NCBI RefSeq assembly: GCF_000025705.1
Contig: NC_013959.1
Location: 1,417,063 to 1,481,062 of the forward strand
DNA: 64,000 bases
Direction of reading: 5' to 3'
From: Sideroxydans lithotrophicus ES-1
Lineage (GTDB): Bacteria; Pseudomonadota; Gammaproteobacteria; Burkholderiales; Gallionellaceae
The notes under the pieces are model-generated. The model worked only from the letters and a program-made list of their open reading frames with translations, was not told the origin of the DNA and did not search any database. A program made the translations under genes and the position numbers. Shown here piece by piece: positions 38,035-49,866 of the stretch. Within the stretch, counting starts at the first letter, position 1. The number at the start of each line of letters is the position of its first letter.

Positions 38035-39189
38035 ATGAGCACGACTGGCATGATGCATTACTTGCCCGAGGTGGAAGAGAGTGCCATCGAGCGTAAGCTG
38101 ACGGAATTGCAGGCGGTCCATCCTGAACTGGGGATCTGTGCGCTGCTTCCCGAAGCGCAAAAAGACAAGGTTGGCGTGTTGCAGTCGGTTTGTTCCAGAT
38201 GCAATGTGCCTCTGGCCGGCGCGATCTTCCCGGCATTGGTCAGGGACGGCAATTTCCTGACCAGCGGGGTGTGGTTGCTGTGCTTCAGGCAGATGCCCCA
38301 TTTTGCGCTATACGACAACCTGCCGACGGGAAGCGCCGAGGCGGAACTGGCGGCAGAAAAGATCGCCAACGATATCCGCGCACAGATCGATCACGTCCCG
38401 GACATGACGCTGTTCATGCTGTTCGATGCCATGGTGCCGAACATCGGCACGCTGCTCGATAACATCTACCTGCATCTGGCGAACCGCGTCCACTATGCAG
38501 GGGCGAATGCGGGCAGCGAGACCTTCCAGCCCATGCCGTGCCTGTTCGATCGCGATCGCCTGGTGGAGAAGGGCGTGCTGGTATTGCTGCTGACCCGGCA
38601 CAAAGGTGCGATCCTGGAGCATGGTTACCATACCAACCCGCATACCTCTTACGCGACATCGACCAGCGGCAACTGCATCTCGCAGATCGACTGGCGCCCG
38701 GCCTTCGAGGTGTATCAGGAGCTTGTTCGCGAGCATTACGGCGAAGAGGTGACGGCTGAGAACTTCTATCAGTATGGCGTTCATTTCCCGTTCGGTATCG
38801 TGCGCGCCAATCACCATGTGGTGGTGCGCATCCCGGTCATGTTGACCGATGACGGCTCGCTGTTCTGCGTGGGCGAAGTCCCGCCCAATTCGGTGCTGAC
38901 CCTGCTTAAAGCCCCTACCGTACGCACGGTCGAGACATTGCATAACCTGACCGAAGGATTGAAGAAACTGAATGGGGATGTTTCCGGTTCGGAACTGTTG
39001 TTGTTCTATTGTGCGGGACGCAGATTGCATCTCGGGATGCAGATGGCAACGACCGAACTGGAGGCGTTTGCCGGGCTGACCCATGCCTCCCAGGTCGCCG
39101 GGGCACTTTCGCTCGGCGAGATAGGCGGCTCAACGGTGCAGGGCTACCCGTTGTTCCATAACGCTACTTTGGTGGCCTCGCGCTGGTAG
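38035..39189 (+). CDS. FIST N/C-domain sensor protein
   Basis: About 384 residues, cytoplasmic, with FIST N (about 15-200; GAIFPALVRDGNFLTSGVWLL, LFDAMVPNIGTLL) and FIST C (about 225-375; PFEVYQEL, FGIVRANHH, FYCAGRRLHLG). FIST domains are thought to bind small ligands such as amino acids and usually pair with signalling enzymes. Start at 38035 is supported by GGGAGG upstream. It is one base ahead of a GGDEF/EAL gene, so the pair is very likely a functional unit. Confidence 0.88.
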   Translation: MSTTGMMHYLPEVEESAIERKLTELQAVHPELGICALLPEAQKDKVGVLQSVCSRCNVPLAGAIFPALVRDGNFLTSGVWLLCFRQMPHFALYDNLPTGSAEAELAAEKIANDIRAQIDHVPDMTLFMLFDAMVPNIGTLLDNIYLHLANRVHYAGANAGSETFQPMPCLFDRDRLVEKGVLVLLLTRHKGAILEHGYHTNPHTSYATSTSGNCISQIDWRPAFEVYQELVREHYGEEVTAENFYQYGVHFPFGIVRANHHVVVRIPVMLTDDGSLFCVGEVPPNSVLTLLKAPTVRTVETLHNLTEGLKKLNGDVSGSELLLFYCAGRRLHLGMQMATTELEAFAGLTHASQVAGALSLGEIGGSTVQGYPLFHNATLVASRW

Positions 39190-39190
39190 C

Positions 39191-41374
39191 ATGGATCGCG
39201 ACGACATCCTGCCGGTTCTGTACGACCTGGTGGTCACCATCGGCAGCGAGATCAGCGTCAAACCCCTGCTCACGAGGACGCTGCAGCGTTTGTTGTATCA
39301 CACATCCTTTTCGGCAGGGTTCATCTGTCTGGACGTGCCGCCATGCAACAAGCACGACGGACAGGCCGAAGTTCGCCTCGATGCCGTGGTTGGAGATTTC
39401 GACCTGATCGGAGTGATCGGCCGGAACATCGCTTTGCCATGCGAACTGATCGGCGAAACGGCGGGGCGGGAATCAGACCAGGCGGCATTATTGTCCGCGT
39501 TGCGCTGCACGCAGATGCAATACAAGTCGTATCTCAGGCTGCCCATCGATCATTGCGGGGTGATCGTGCTGCTTGCAGTCGAGATACCGAAAACGTCCCT
39601 GCCTTTGACGACGATGTTGCAACCGGTTCTGGCGCACTTGGCAAAGGCCATTGTGCTTTGCCGCAACAACGATGTTCATACCCGCGGCTTGATCGATCAG
39701 CGCGACCTGTTGGAGACGGTGTTCGAGAGCAGCTACTCGGGCGTGATGATCACCGATGCCAAAGGGAATATCGTCGAGGTCAACCCCGCATTCACCCGCA
39801 TCACGGGTTATCAGTCCGAAGAGGTCCAGGGCAGGAATCCGCACCTGCTGGCATCGGGACGGCACGACCACACGTTTTATCGGGAGATGTGGGACGATAT
39901 TCTGGCAAACGGTCATTGGGAAGGCGAGATATGGGATCGCCGCAAGAATGGAGAGGTGTATCCGAGCTGGATGAACATCAACCCGGTGCGGGACATATCC
40001 GGCAATCTGCTGTATTACGTCGGCATCTTTTCCGACGTCACTAAGCGCAAGGAGGCCGAAGCGCAGATACATCAGCTGGCGTTCTATGATCCGCTGACCG
40101 AGCTGCCCAATCGACGCTTGCTGAACGAGCGCCTGCAACAGGCATTCTCGGTCGGGGCACGCAGCGGTCACCATGGTGCCGTGCTGTTCCTCGATCTGGA
40201 TAACTTCAAGACACTTAACGATACCAAGGGCCATGATATCGGCGACCAGTTGCTGATTGAGGTGGCGAAGCGACTCAATAGCTGTGTGCGCAATGGCGAT
40301 ACCGTGGCACGCCTGGGAGGCGATGAGTTCGTGGTGGTGCTGGAATCCCTGAGTTCGGTCCCGGATGAGGCAGCGACCCAGGCCGATCTGGTCGCAGAGA
40401 AGATACGTTATGCCCTTAGCCAGCCTTATCAGCTGGCCAACCATGTTCACCGTACCACACCCAGCATCGGCGTCGTGATGTTCCGGGGGCACCAGCAAAG
40501 CCTGGAAGAAGTGTTGAAGTTCGCCGATACCGCGATGTATCAGGCCAAAACAGCGGGACGCAACGCCATACGATTCTATGATCCGGTGATGCAGGCTTCC
40601 ATAGAGGCACGCGCTGAACTTGAAGAGGAGTTGAGGCAGGTGGTCGAGCGGAATCAACTTCGCCTTTACTACCAGGTGCAGATGGATAGCAGCAATCGTC
40701 CGTTGGGTGCGGAAGTGCTGTTGCGCTGGCAACACCCTGAACGAGGACTGGTCTCCCCGGCACAATTCATCCCGATGGCTGAGGAGACCGGGCATATCGT
40801 TCCGATCGGGCTGTGGGTATTGCAAACTGCCTGTACCCAGCTCAAAGTCTGGCAGAGCGATCCGTTGACGTGCGACCTGACCCTGGCGGTGAATGTGAGT
40901 GCCAAACAGTTTCGCAGCATGGATTTCGTCTCACAGGTACAGCGCACCTTGGCTCAGTCAGGGGCGAAACCGTCTTTGCTCAAACTCGAATTGACCGAAA
41001 GTCTCGTGCTGGAAAACGTCGAAGACACGATAGCCAAGATGCGTGAGTTGAAATTGCTGGGAGTGAGCTTTTCGATGGATGACTTCGGTACCGGATATTC
41101 GTCCCTGCAATATCTGAAGCGTCTGCCGCTGGACCAGATCAAGATAGACCAGTCCTTTGTGCGCGACATCGCCAGCGACTCCAATGATGCGGCTATCGTC
41201 CAGACCATCATTGCCATGAGCGAAGTGCTCGGATTGAACGTCATCGCCGAGGGCGTGGAAACCGAAGCGCAAAGGGAGTTTCTGGATTTGCGCGGCTGCC
41301 ATGCCTTCCAGGGTTATCTGTTCGGAAGACCGGCCCCGCTGGCCGAGTTCGAGGCCATATTGCGCAAGGCTTAA
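39191..41374 (+). CDS. GAF-like-PAS-GGDEF-EAL c-di-GMP protein
   Basis: 727 residues with no membrane segment. The N-terminal sensory region (about 1-165) looks GAF-like, followed by PAS (about 175-290), GGDEF (about 300-460; GGDEF intact near 376, I-site RNGD) and EAL (about 480-720). The EAL motif reads EVLLRW, a tolerated variant, and DDFGTGYSS is intact. Probably c-di-GMP synthase/phosphodiesterase controlled by the FIST protein. Its TAA stop shares the palindrome TTAA with the convergent queF stop. Confidence 0.9.
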   Translation: MDRDDILPVLYDLVVTIGSEISVKPLLTRTLQRLLYHTSFSAGFICLDVPPCNKHDGQAEVRLDAVVGDFDLIGVIGRNIALPCELIGETAGRESDQAALLSALRCTQMQYKSYLRLPIDHCGVIVLLAVEIPKTSLPLTTMLQPVLAHLAKAIVLCRNNDVHTRGLIDQRDLLETVFESSYSGVMITDAKGNIVEVNPAFTRITGYQSEEVQGRNPHLLASGRHDHTFYREMWDDILANGHWEGEIWDRRKNGEVYPSWMNINPVRDISGNLLYYVGIFSDVTKRKEAEAQIHQLAFYDPLTELPNRRLLNERLQQAFSVGARSGHHGAVLFLDLDNFKTLNDTKGHDIGDQLLIEVAKRLNSCVRNGDTVARLGGDEFVVVLESLSSVPDEAATQADLVAEKIRYALSQPYQLANHVHRTTPSIGVVMFRGHQQSLEEVLKFADTAMYQAKTAGRNAIRFYDPVMQASIEARAELEEELRQVVERNQLRLYYQVQMDSSNRPLGAEVLLRWQHPERGLVSPAQFIPMAEETGHIVPIGLWVLQTACTQLKVWQSDPLTCDLTLAVNVSAKQFRSMDFVSQVQRTLAQSGAKPSLLKLELTESLVLENVEDTIAKMRELKLLGVSFSMDDFGTGYSSLQYLKRLPLDQIKIDQSFVRDIASDSNDAAIVQTIIAMSEVLGLNVIAEGVETEAQREFLDLRGCHAFQGYLFGRPAPLAEFEAILRKA

Positions 41375-41790
41375 TCGCGCGTATTCGACTGCGTCTGGAA
41401 TTGGCTCAGGTCGACCAACGGCACCGGTTGCCATCCGGCTTTGCGATGTTCGGCCACAACGTTGGTGAAGATTCCCCCGCGCACATAGAATTTGGCGGTC
41501 AGGCGCATGAAGCGCGGCTGGGTGGCGGTAACCAGGTCATCCAGCACTCGGTTGGTGACGTCCTCATGGAAATGCCCTTCGTTGCGGAACGACCAGATAT
41601 AGAGCTTCAGGCTCTTCAATTCCACGCATTTCTCGTCGGCGATGTAATCCAGAATCAGGGTGGCGAAGTCCGGCTGGCCGGTCTTGGGGCACAGGCAAGT
41701 GAATTCCGGTATCTCCATGTGGATGTGGTAGTCGCGCCCGGGTTGCGGATTGGGAAAGGTCTCTAATGTCTTAGTGGGTTGGGTGGTCAT
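41371..41790 (-). CDS. queF: 7-cyano-7-deazaguanine reductase
   Basis: NADPH-dependent nitrile reductase making preQ1 for queuosine in tRNA. 139 residues, the short single-domain type. Catalytic cysteine is in [18 protein letters not shown] and the substrate segment is [24 protein letters not shown]. It is divergent from smc. Confidence 0.95.
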   Translation of the reverse strand: MTTQPTKTLETFPNPQPGRDYHIHMEIPEFTCLCPKTGQPDFATLILDYIADEKCVELKSLKLYIWSFRNEGHFHEDVTNRVLDDLVTATQPRFMRLTAKFYVRGGIFTNVVAEHRKAGWQPVPLVDLSQFQTQSNTRD

Positions 41791-41819
41791 TTGGTCAGGG
41801 GCTCGGGTTCAGTTAGAAT
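41791..41819 (+). promoter_or_regulatory. Candidate smc promoter
   Basis: TTGGTC (41791-41796), a 17-base spacer and TAGAAT (41814-41819) form a promoter-like pair 32 bases before the smc start, in the divergent queF-smc gap. Confidence 0.45.
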
Positions 41820-41850
41820 GCGGCGCATTATATCGTCAGCCTGAATCAAA

Positions 41851-44800
41851 TTGCGTCTCGCACATATAAAGTTAGCCGGTTTCAAGTCCTTCGTTGACCC
41901 CACCCATATCGCGCTGCCCGGGCAGCTGGTGGGTATCGTCGGTCCCAACGGTTGCGGCAAGTCCAACGTCATTGACGCCCTGCGCTGGGTGCTGGGCGAA
42001 TCGCGCGCCTCGGCGCTGCGCGGCGAATCCATGCAGGACGTGATCTTCAACGGCGCCGGCACGCGCAAGCCGGTGGCTCGGGCCAGCGTCGAACTGGTGT
42101 TCGACAATTCGCTGGGCAAGGTCGGCGGGCAATGGGCGACCTACGCGGAGATATCCATCAAGCGCGTGCTGCAACGCGACGGCGATTCCAGCTACTACAT
42201 CAACAACCAGTCGGTGCGCCGCAAGGACATCACCGACATCTTCCTCGGCACCGGAGTAGGCGCCAGAGCCTATGCCATCATCGAGCAGGGCATGATCTCG
42301 CGCATCATCGAGGCGAAACCGGAAGAACTGCGCGTTTTCCTCGAAGAAGCCGCGGGCGTCTCCAAATACCGCGACCGCCGCCGCGAGACCGAGCTGCGCC
42401 TGGGCGATACGCGCGACAATCTGTTGCGCGTCTCCGACATCCTGCAGGAACTCGACAAACAACTGGTGCATCTGGGCGGACAGGCGGAGGTGGCCAAGAC
42501 CTATCGCGAACTGGAAGCGCGGCGCGAGACCACGCAAAAACTGCTGTGGCTGGTGAACAAACAGGAAGCCGAAACGCGCCGGGTACGTCTGTCGCAGCAA
42601 GTGGAGAAGACGAAGAACGAGCTGGAAGCTGAGATCGCCAAACTGCGGGAAGTGGAAGCCAGGCTGGAAACCGCGCGCAGCGAGCATTTCGGGTTGTCCG
42701 ATGCGCTGCATGCCAAGCAGGGCGAACTGTACGCGAGCAACGCCGAAGTGCTGCGGCTGGAACAGCAGATCGCATTCATCGTCGAACAGCGCAACCGCCT
42801 CTCGCAGCAGATCCAGAACGGCGAGCGCCAGATCGCACAGCAGCAGACACAGCTGCAGGGGCTGCGCACCCTGCGTACCCATTGGCAGCAACAGCAGGAA
42901 GATGCCGCCGTGCGCGTGGCTACCTGCGAGAACCGCAGCGAGAGCGAGGCTCAGAGCCTGCCGCAGGTGGAAGAGGCGGCACGAGTGGCGCAGGAGCGGC
43001 TCAATTCGATGCAGCGCGAACAGATGCTGATCCAGCAGCAATTGCAGATCGCCGAGACGCAGCGCGGGCATGTGCAGGGAAACGTGCAGCAGCTGGATAG
43101 CCGTCGTTCGCGCCTGATGCTGGAGCGCGACAACCTGCCGCAGGTGGACGCCGGATTGCTGGAGCAAAGCCAGCAGCAACTCGCCGAGATGCAAGCCGAA
43201 TACGAGATGCAGCAGCAACAGCTGGCCGAACTGCAGGAGCGCTTGCCGCTGGCCGATGCCGATCGCCGTCAGCAGCGCGATGCGGTACAGGAGCTGTCGC
43301 GTCAGCTGGCGCAGGCCGAAGCGCGCCTGAATGCGCTGCAGCAATTGCAGACGCAGCTCGACAACGACAAGAACCTCAAGGCCTGGTTGAACCGGCACCA
43401 ACTGGATAACGCGCCGCGCCTGTGGCAATCCATCAGCATCGAGCCGGGATGGGAGGATGCGCTGGAAGCGGTATTGCGCGAACGTATCAACGCGCTGGCA
43501 TTGCCGCGCCTGGAAGATGCGGCAGGCTGGAACGATGTGCCACCGGCCAAACTGGCCGTGTATGCGGCGGACGGTTCACGTCCGGGCAATGTGGCTGCGC
43601 AAACCGGCCTGACGCTGCTGGCGAACTACGTGCGTTGCCAGGATGCCCAGGCCGCGCCGGTGGTGGACGATTGGCTGGCTGGTGTGTATGCCGTCTCGAA
43701 CCTGAGCGAGGCATTGGGCCAGCGCAACAACCTGCCGGCAGGCGCCTGGCTGGTGACGGCACAGGGACATCTGGTCGGCGCGCACAGTGTGCTGTTCCAT
43801 GCACCGGACAGCCAGTTGCACGGTGTGCTGGCGCGCCAGCGCGAGATCGAACAGTTGCAGCAGGAAGTGCAGCAGCGCAGCGATGCGCTGGAGCAGGGCA
43901 AACAGCAGTCGGCTCTGGCTGAAGAAGCCTACCACTCAGTCGAGGGACGCATCGCTCCCTTGCGCAGTTCCACCAGCGATCTGCAGCAACGCCAGCATGG
44001 TGCGCAGATGCAGATATTGAAACTGACCCAGGCCAACGAGCGCACTCAGGAACGCAATGTGCAGATCGCACAGGAGCTGGAAGAGCTGGCGGATCGTATC
44101 GCGAACGAACAGCGCCAGATGGAAGAGATCGCCGAGCAGATGGCGATCCAGCGCGAGAAACTTTCGTCCCAGCAGATGGAAAGCGATCAGGCGCGCCAGC
44201 AATCCAACACGCAGGACGGCCTGTTGCGCGAACAGCGCGACCGCGCGCAAAAGGCGCAGCACGAGTTGCAGGAAGCCCGTTTCTTCGCCAAGACCTGCGC
44301 CGAGAAACTGGCCGATCTGGAACAGAACCTGAAGCAGCACGGCGAGACATTGACGCAGCTGGAGGAAGCGCTGACGCATAGCCGCAACGAACTGGCGAAC
44401 CTCAGCGAAGGAGATGCCGACCGTCAGTTGCAGGGTGCTTTGCAACAGCGTCAGGTGCATGAACAGGCATTGGCCGAAGCACGCAACACGCTGGAACACG
44501 CCACCATGAACCTGAATCGCATGGAGCAGGAACGCATGGCCTGCGAGCAGAAACTGAATCCGCTGCGCGAGAAGGTGAGCGAGATCACGCTGAAGGAGCA
44601 GGAAGCGCGGATCCAGTTCGAGCAGTGGGCGGAACAGTTGCAGGGGGTGGACGAAGAACCGTTGTTGCCGCTGATCGAGGGCGCCAAGGCGGGCGGTCTG
44701 CAGAACGAACTGACGCGCCTTGGCAACGAGATCACTGCTTTGGGCGCGGTGAACCTGGCCGCGCTGGAGGAACTGCAGTCGGCGCAGGAACGCAAGACCT

Positions 44801-45384
44801 ACCTGGATGCGCAGGCAAAAGACCTGAACGAGGCGATCGAGACCCTGGAAGACGCGATCCGCCGTATCGACAAGGAATCACGCGACCTGCTGATGGCGAC
44901 TTATGAGGAAGTGAACCGCCATCTGTCCGAACTGTTCCCCATCCTGTTCGGCGGCGGCGATGCAAAGCTGGTGCTGACCGGAGAGGAGATCCTCGACAGC
45001 GGGGTGCAGGTGATGGCGCATCCGCCGGGCAAGAAGAACGCATCCATCCATCTGCTGTCCGGCGGCGAAAAGGCGCTCACCGCCATCGCGCTGGTGTTCT
45101 CGCTGTTCCAGCTCAATCCGGCACCATTCTGCGTGCTGGATGAGGTGGATGCGCCGCTGGACGACACCAATACCGAGCGCCTGTGCAAACTGATCCAGAA
45201 GATGTCGGACAAGACGCAGTTCGTCTACATCAGCCACAACAAGATCACCATGGAGATGGCTCAACAGTTGATCGGAGTGACCATGCAGGAGCGTGGCGTC
45301 TCCAAGGTGGTGTCTGTGGATATCGAAGAGGCGCTGAAGCTGAGCGAGGAGAGCGGCGGCAAGGCCGCTGTCGTTCCGGCCTAG
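41851..45384 (+). CDS. smc: Chromosome segregation protein SMC
   Basis: ABC-type ATPase that organises and condenses the chromosome. 1177 residues, the usual length. N-terminal Walker A GPNGCGKSNVIDALRWVLGE, long coiled-coil arms (about 170-500 and 670-1000) with a hinge (about 520-650), and C-terminal signature LLSGGEKALTAIALVFSLF plus Walker B FCVLDEVDAPLDD. The start codon is TTG at 41851: it gives MRLAHIKLAGFKSF, matching other SMC N-termini. No clear ribosome site. scpA/scpB are not here. Confidence 0.95.
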   Translation: MRLAHIKLAGFKSFVDPTHIALPGQLVGIVGPNGCGKSNVIDALRWVLGESRASALRGESMQDVIFNGAGTRKPVARASVELVFDNSLGKVGGQWATYAEISIKRVLQRDGDSSYYINNQSVRRKDITDIFLGTGVGARAYAIIEQGMISRIIEAKPEELRVFLEEAAGVSKYRDRRRETELRLGDTRDNLLRVSDILQELDKQLVHLGGQAEVAKTYRELEARRETTQKLLWLVNKQEAETRRVRLSQQVEKTKNELEAEIAKLREVEARLETARSEHFGLSDALHAKQGELYASNAEVLRLEQQIAFIVEQRNRLSQQIQNGERQIAQQQTQLQGLRTLRTHWQQQQEDAAVRVATCENRSESEAQSLPQVEEAARVAQERLNSMQREQMLIQQQLQIAETQRGHVQGNVQQLDSRRSRLMLERDNLPQVDAGLLEQSQQQLAEMQAEYEMQQQQLAELQERLPLADADRRQQRDAVQELSRQLAQAEARLNALQQLQTQLDNDKNLKAWLNRHQLDNAPRLWQSISIEPGWEDALEAVLRERINALALPRLEDAAGWNDVPPAKLAVYAADGSRPGNVAAQTGLTLLANYVRCQDAQAAPVVDDWLAGVYAVSNLSEALGQRNNLPAGAWLVTAQGHLVGAHSVLFHAPDSQLHGVLARQREIEQLQQEVQQRSDALEQGKQQSALAEEAYHSVEGRIAPLRSSTSDLQQRQHGAQMQILKLTQANERTQERNVQIAQELEELADRIANEQRQMEEIAEQMAIQREKLSSQQMESDQARQQSNTQDGLLREQRDRAQKAQHELQEARFFAKTCAEKLADLEQNLKQHGETLTQLEEALTHSRNELANLSEGDADRQLQGALQQRQVHEQALAEARNTLEHATMNLNRMEQERMACEQKLNPLREKVSEITLKEQEARIQFEQWAEQLQGVDEEPLLPLIEGAKAGGLQNELTRLGNEITALGAVNLAALEELQSAQERKTYLDAQAKDLNEAIETLEDAIRRIDKESRDLLMATYEEVNRHLSELFPILFGGGDAKLVLTGEEILDSGVQVMAHPPGKKNASIHLLSGGEKALTAIALVFSLFQLNPAPFCVLDEVDAPLDDTNTERLCKLIQKMSDKTQFVYISHNKITMEMAQQLIGVTMQERGVSKVVSVDIEEALKLSEESGGKAAVVPA

Positions 45385-45833
45385 TTGCAGTTCTCGCTGA
45401 TGACCTTCTGTGCTTCACTCAGGCGTTGTGCGCGAGTTTCATCATCCATGAAAGAGCGTTCGCCGTTGGCGTCGTAGGTGACGACGCGCGGACTGTCTTG
45501 CAGAACCCGTGCATTCTCGCGCGCGGCAGCGCAGTTGCTCTTCTTGGCTTCTTCCTGGGCTTTCTGTTGGGCCTTCTTTTGTTCAGCCTCATCCTTGGTT
45601 AACTTGGCCTTTTTCATTTCCGCTTCGCGTTCAGCATAGCTTTTTGGCGTGTAGGCGGGAGAATATCCCCCTTGATCCTTGCCGGTAAAGTTGGGTACTG
45701 CCTGGGTGGTCGCATCCGGGGTGGGTGGAGCGTCCGAATAATGAACCTTGCCATCCGAATCTACCCATTTTACCAGCCCGGCGTGGGCACTTGCGGAGAG
45801 CAGGGACAATGTGACGACGACAAGAAAGCGTTT
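45381..45833 (-). CDS. DUF4124 periplasmic protein
   Basis: About 150 residues with signal peptide MKRFLVVVTLSLLSASAHA and the DUF4124 start GLVKWVDSDGKVHYSDAPP. A Lys/Glu/Gln-rich coiled coil follows (about 75-110) and there are two cysteines. Function is unknown. Start at 45833 is preceded by GGAGG at 8 bases; its end overlaps the smc stop by 4 bases. Confidence 0.85.
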   Translation of the reverse strand, partial: KRFLVVVTLSLLSASAHAGLVKWVDSDGKVHYSDAPPTPDATTQAVPNFTGKDQGGYSPAYTPKSYAEREAEMKKAKLTKDEAEQKKAQQKAQEEAKKSNCAAARENARVLQDSPRVVTYDANGERSFMDDETRAQRLSEAQKVISENCN

Positions 45834-45976
45834 CATAAGGAGTTCCTCCAATGACGATAGTCGCGAAACTAGCTGTTAATTTGCCGCGCGTCAATTTATG
45901 ATAGCGCCCGAAGTTTTGCCCGGACTCCCGATCTTGGGGGAGCATGGAACGATAACGAGCGGGGCTGTAAGCCGAA

Positions 45977-46651
45977 ATGTCACATACACATTTGCCGACT
46001 GGCATCAATCGGGAGTATTTCCAGGTAGACAGGAACCAGGATTCGGCACTTCGGCTGTTTCGTTCCTATTACCGTGCCCACCAGAACTCCGGGAAACTGT
46101 TCGATGACTTGCCGGAATTCTTTCTGGTCAAGCCCATCGTGCTGAAAGATGCCGACCTTACGACGCGCGCTTCCGACAAGCTGATACTTGACGACTGCAT
46201 CAATCGCGCGCAAGAGCGCAATGGTTACGTGGGTGTCAGCAAGCGAAAGAATCCCAAACTCAACTATTATTGGCTGGAGCTGACGGTGTTGCCTTTCGTG
46301 CTGGGCGATTCAGTGTCGGAAAACAACAAGAACGAGTTTTTCTATGTGCTGAGCAATTTCATCGAATATACCAAGCTGCACCCCAGAGTCTACGGGGACA
46401 TCACTGCAGAGATCGATTCTGACAAGGACCTGGCGCTGATGTTGCGGGAGATCAACAAGCAGGGAGCCAGCCTGGGAACGCTGCTGCCACTTTATCCAGA
46501 GGAGATGCTGGTACGTTTCAACTCGAACTGGCCGATCAGCGAGGTGAACAAGCTGCTGATGACCCTGAAAGACAATGACCAAAGCTGGTGTGAAGTCTTT
46601 TTCGAGTATCTGATCTATGTCATGGGCAGAAAAGGGAAAGGCGGCGGGTAA
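45977..46651 (+). CDS. Hypothetical protein, unknown family
   Basis: A 224-residue soluble protein beginning MSHTHLPTGINREYFQVD. No signal, membrane segment or recognised motif. It has acidic stretches and aromatic clusters (NYYWLELTVLPFV, FFYVLSNFIEYTKL). It sits between the divergent DUF4124 gene and guaB, with the guaB promoter right after it. I do not recognise it. The base use looks like its neighbours. Confidence 0.65.
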   Translation: MSHTHLPTGINREYFQVDRNQDSALRLFRSYYRAHQNSGKLFDDLPEFFLVKPIVLKDADLTTRASDKLILDDCINRAQERNGYVGVSKRKNPKLNYYWLELTVLPFVLGDSVSENNKNEFFYVLSNFIEYTKLHPRVYGDITAEIDSDKDLALMLREINKQGASLGTLLPLYPEEMLVRFNSNWPISEVNKLLMTLKDNDQSWCEVFFEYLIYVMGRKGKGGG

Positions 46652-48171
<1,520 letters not shown>

Positions 48172-48172
<1 letters not shown>

Positions 48173-48245
48173 AGGATTTAGGAGTTGGGATTTAGGATTG
48201 AGCCAAATCTCTCCTAAATCCTCATTCCAAATTCCAAAATCCTAA
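48172..48245. repeat. Degenerate heptamer repeat forming a long inverted repeat
   Basis: The guaB-guaA gap begins with four 7-base units (ggattta, ggagttg, ggattta, ggattga) from 48174 to 48201. The outer 13 bases gaggatttaggag (48172-48184) are perfectly complementary to ctcctaaatcctc (48211-48223), with an inner gattt/aaatc pairing. Further complementary units (attccaa, attccaaaatcct) continue to about 48245. Such heptamer-like repeats are known between genes in other bacteria. Here it would form a hairpin in the guaBA mRNA. Confidence 0.75.
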
Positions 48246-48251
48246 GAAGCC

Positions 48252-49832
48252 ATGCACAAAAAAATCCTCATTCTCGATTTCGGTTCCCAATACACCCAGC
48301 TCATCGCCCGCAGGGTGCGCGAGACCCATGTCTATTGCGAGCTGCACCCATGGGACATGACCGAAGCGGACATCAGGGCCTTCGATCCAGCCGGCATCAT
48401 CCTGTCCGGCGGGCCGAATTCCGTGTATGAAGAAGAGACCCCCAAGGCACCGGACGTGGTGTTCGAGCTGGGCGTGCCGGTGTTCGGTATCTGTTACGGC
48501 ATGCAGACCATGGCTGCGCAACTCGGCGGCAAGGTCGAGAGCGGCAAGGTACGCGAGTTCGGCTATGCCGAGATCCGCGCACAGGGGCACTCCAAGCTGT
48601 TCAATGGCATCCAGGACAAGACCAACGCAGCAGGCCACGGCCTGCTCGATGTATGGATGAGCCACGGCGACAAGGTGACGGCACTGCCGCCCGGTTTCTC
48701 GGTGATCGCTTCCAACGAGGCCACACCTTTCGCTGCGATGGCGGACGAGTCGCGTCGCTACTATGCGGTGCAGTTCCATCCGGAAGTCACGCATACCTAT
48801 CAGGGCAAGGCCATCATCGGCCGCTTCGTGCACGACATCTGCGGTTGCGGCCAGGATTGGAACATGCCGGACTACATCGCCGAAGCGGTGGCGAAGATCA
48901 AGGCGCAGGTTGGCAGCGAAGAGGTCATCCTTGGCCTGTCCGGTGGAGTGGACTCGTCCGTGGCGGCGGCGCTGATCCACCGCGCCATCGGCGACCAGCT
49001 CACTTGTGTATTTGTTGACAACGGCCTGCTGCGCCTGAACGAAGGCGCGCAGGTGATGGAAACGTTTGCGAAGAACCTGCACATGAAGGTCATCCATGTC
49101 GATGCCAGCAGCGAATTCATGAAGCACTTGGCCGGGGTCAGCGATCCCGAGCAGAAACGCAAGATCATCGGTCGCGAGTTCGTCGAAGTGTTCCAGCGCG
49201 AATCGGCCAAGCTGAAGCAGGCCAAATGGCTGGCGCAGGGCACCATCTATCCGGATGTGATCGAATCGGCCAGCGCCAAGACGAAGAAGGCGCACACCAT
49301 CAAGTCACACCATAACGTCGGCGGTCTGCCGGAATCCATGCACCTCAAGCTGCTGGAGCCGTTGCGCGAACTGTTCAAGGACGAAGTGCGCGAACTCGGT
49401 GTGGCGCTGGGGTTGCCGGCTGACATGGTGTACCGCCATCCGTTCCCCGGACCCGGTCTGGGCGTGCGCATCCTCGGCGAGGTGAAGCGCGAGTATGCGG
49501 AGTTGCTGCGCCGCGCCGATGCCATCTTCATCGAAGAATTGCGCAACACCAGGGATGCCGACGGCAAGAGCTGGTACGACAAGACCTCGCAGGCATTCAC
49601 CGTGTTCCTGCCGGTGAAATCTGTCGGCGTGATGGGCGACGGGCGTACCTACGAATGGGTGGTGTCGTTGCGTGCGGTGCAGACGCAGGACTTCATGACC
49701 GCGCACTGGGCGCACCTGCCCTATGAGTTGCTGGGCAAGGTCTCCAACCGCATCATCAACGAAGTGCGCGGCATCAACCGGGTGGTCTACGACATTTCCG
49801 GCAAGCCGCCAGCCACTATCGAGTGGGAGTAA
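48252..49832 (+). CDS. guaA: GMP synthase (glutamine-hydrolysing)
   Basis: Converts XMP to GMP. 526 residues. N-terminal glutamine amidotransferase with GICYGMQTM (Cys about 81) and [10 protein letters not shown]; then ATP-pyrophosphatase with PP-loop [10 protein letters not shown] and the C-terminal dimerisation domain ([18 protein letters not shown]). It follows guaB after an 80-base gap holding the heptamer repeat. Confidence 0.96.
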   Translation: MHKKILILDFGSQYTQLIARRVRETHVYCELHPWDMTEADIRAFDPAGIILSGGPNSVYEEETPKAPDVVFELGVPVFGICYGMQTMAAQLGGKVESGKVREFGYAEIRAQGHSKLFNGIQDKTNAAGHGLLDVWMSHGDKVTALPPGFSVIASNEATPFAAMADESRRYYAVQFHPEVTHTYQGKAIIGRFVHDICGCGQDWNMPDYIAEAVAKIKAQVGSEEVILGLSGGVDSSVAAALIHRAIGDQLTCVFVDNGLLRLNEGAQVMETFAKNLHMKVIHVDASSEFMKHLAGVSDPEQKRKIIGREFVEVFQRESAKLKQAKWLAQGTIYPDVIESASAKTKKAHTIKSHHNVGGLPESMHLKLLEPLRELFKDEVRELGVALGLPADMVYRHPFPGPGLGVRILGEVKREYAELLRRADAIFIEELRNTRDADGKSWYDKTSQAFTVFLPVKSVGVMGDGRTYEWVVSLRAVQTQDFMTAHWAHLPYELLGKVSNRIINEVRGINRVVYDISGKPPATIEWE

Positions 49833-49866
49833 GAAAGATGGTTCTTGCGGCATGGGTGAGTAGCTG

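Noticed and set aside
41371-41374. Shared TTAA stop palindrome of the GGDEF/EAL and queF genes
   Set aside because: A tidy convergent overlap, but common in compact genomes and without evident function.
41872-43428. A 518-codon minus-strand reading frame opposite smc
   Set aside because: smc is certain on the plus strand; the antisense frame arises from its GC-rich coiled-coil codons and has no recognisable motif.
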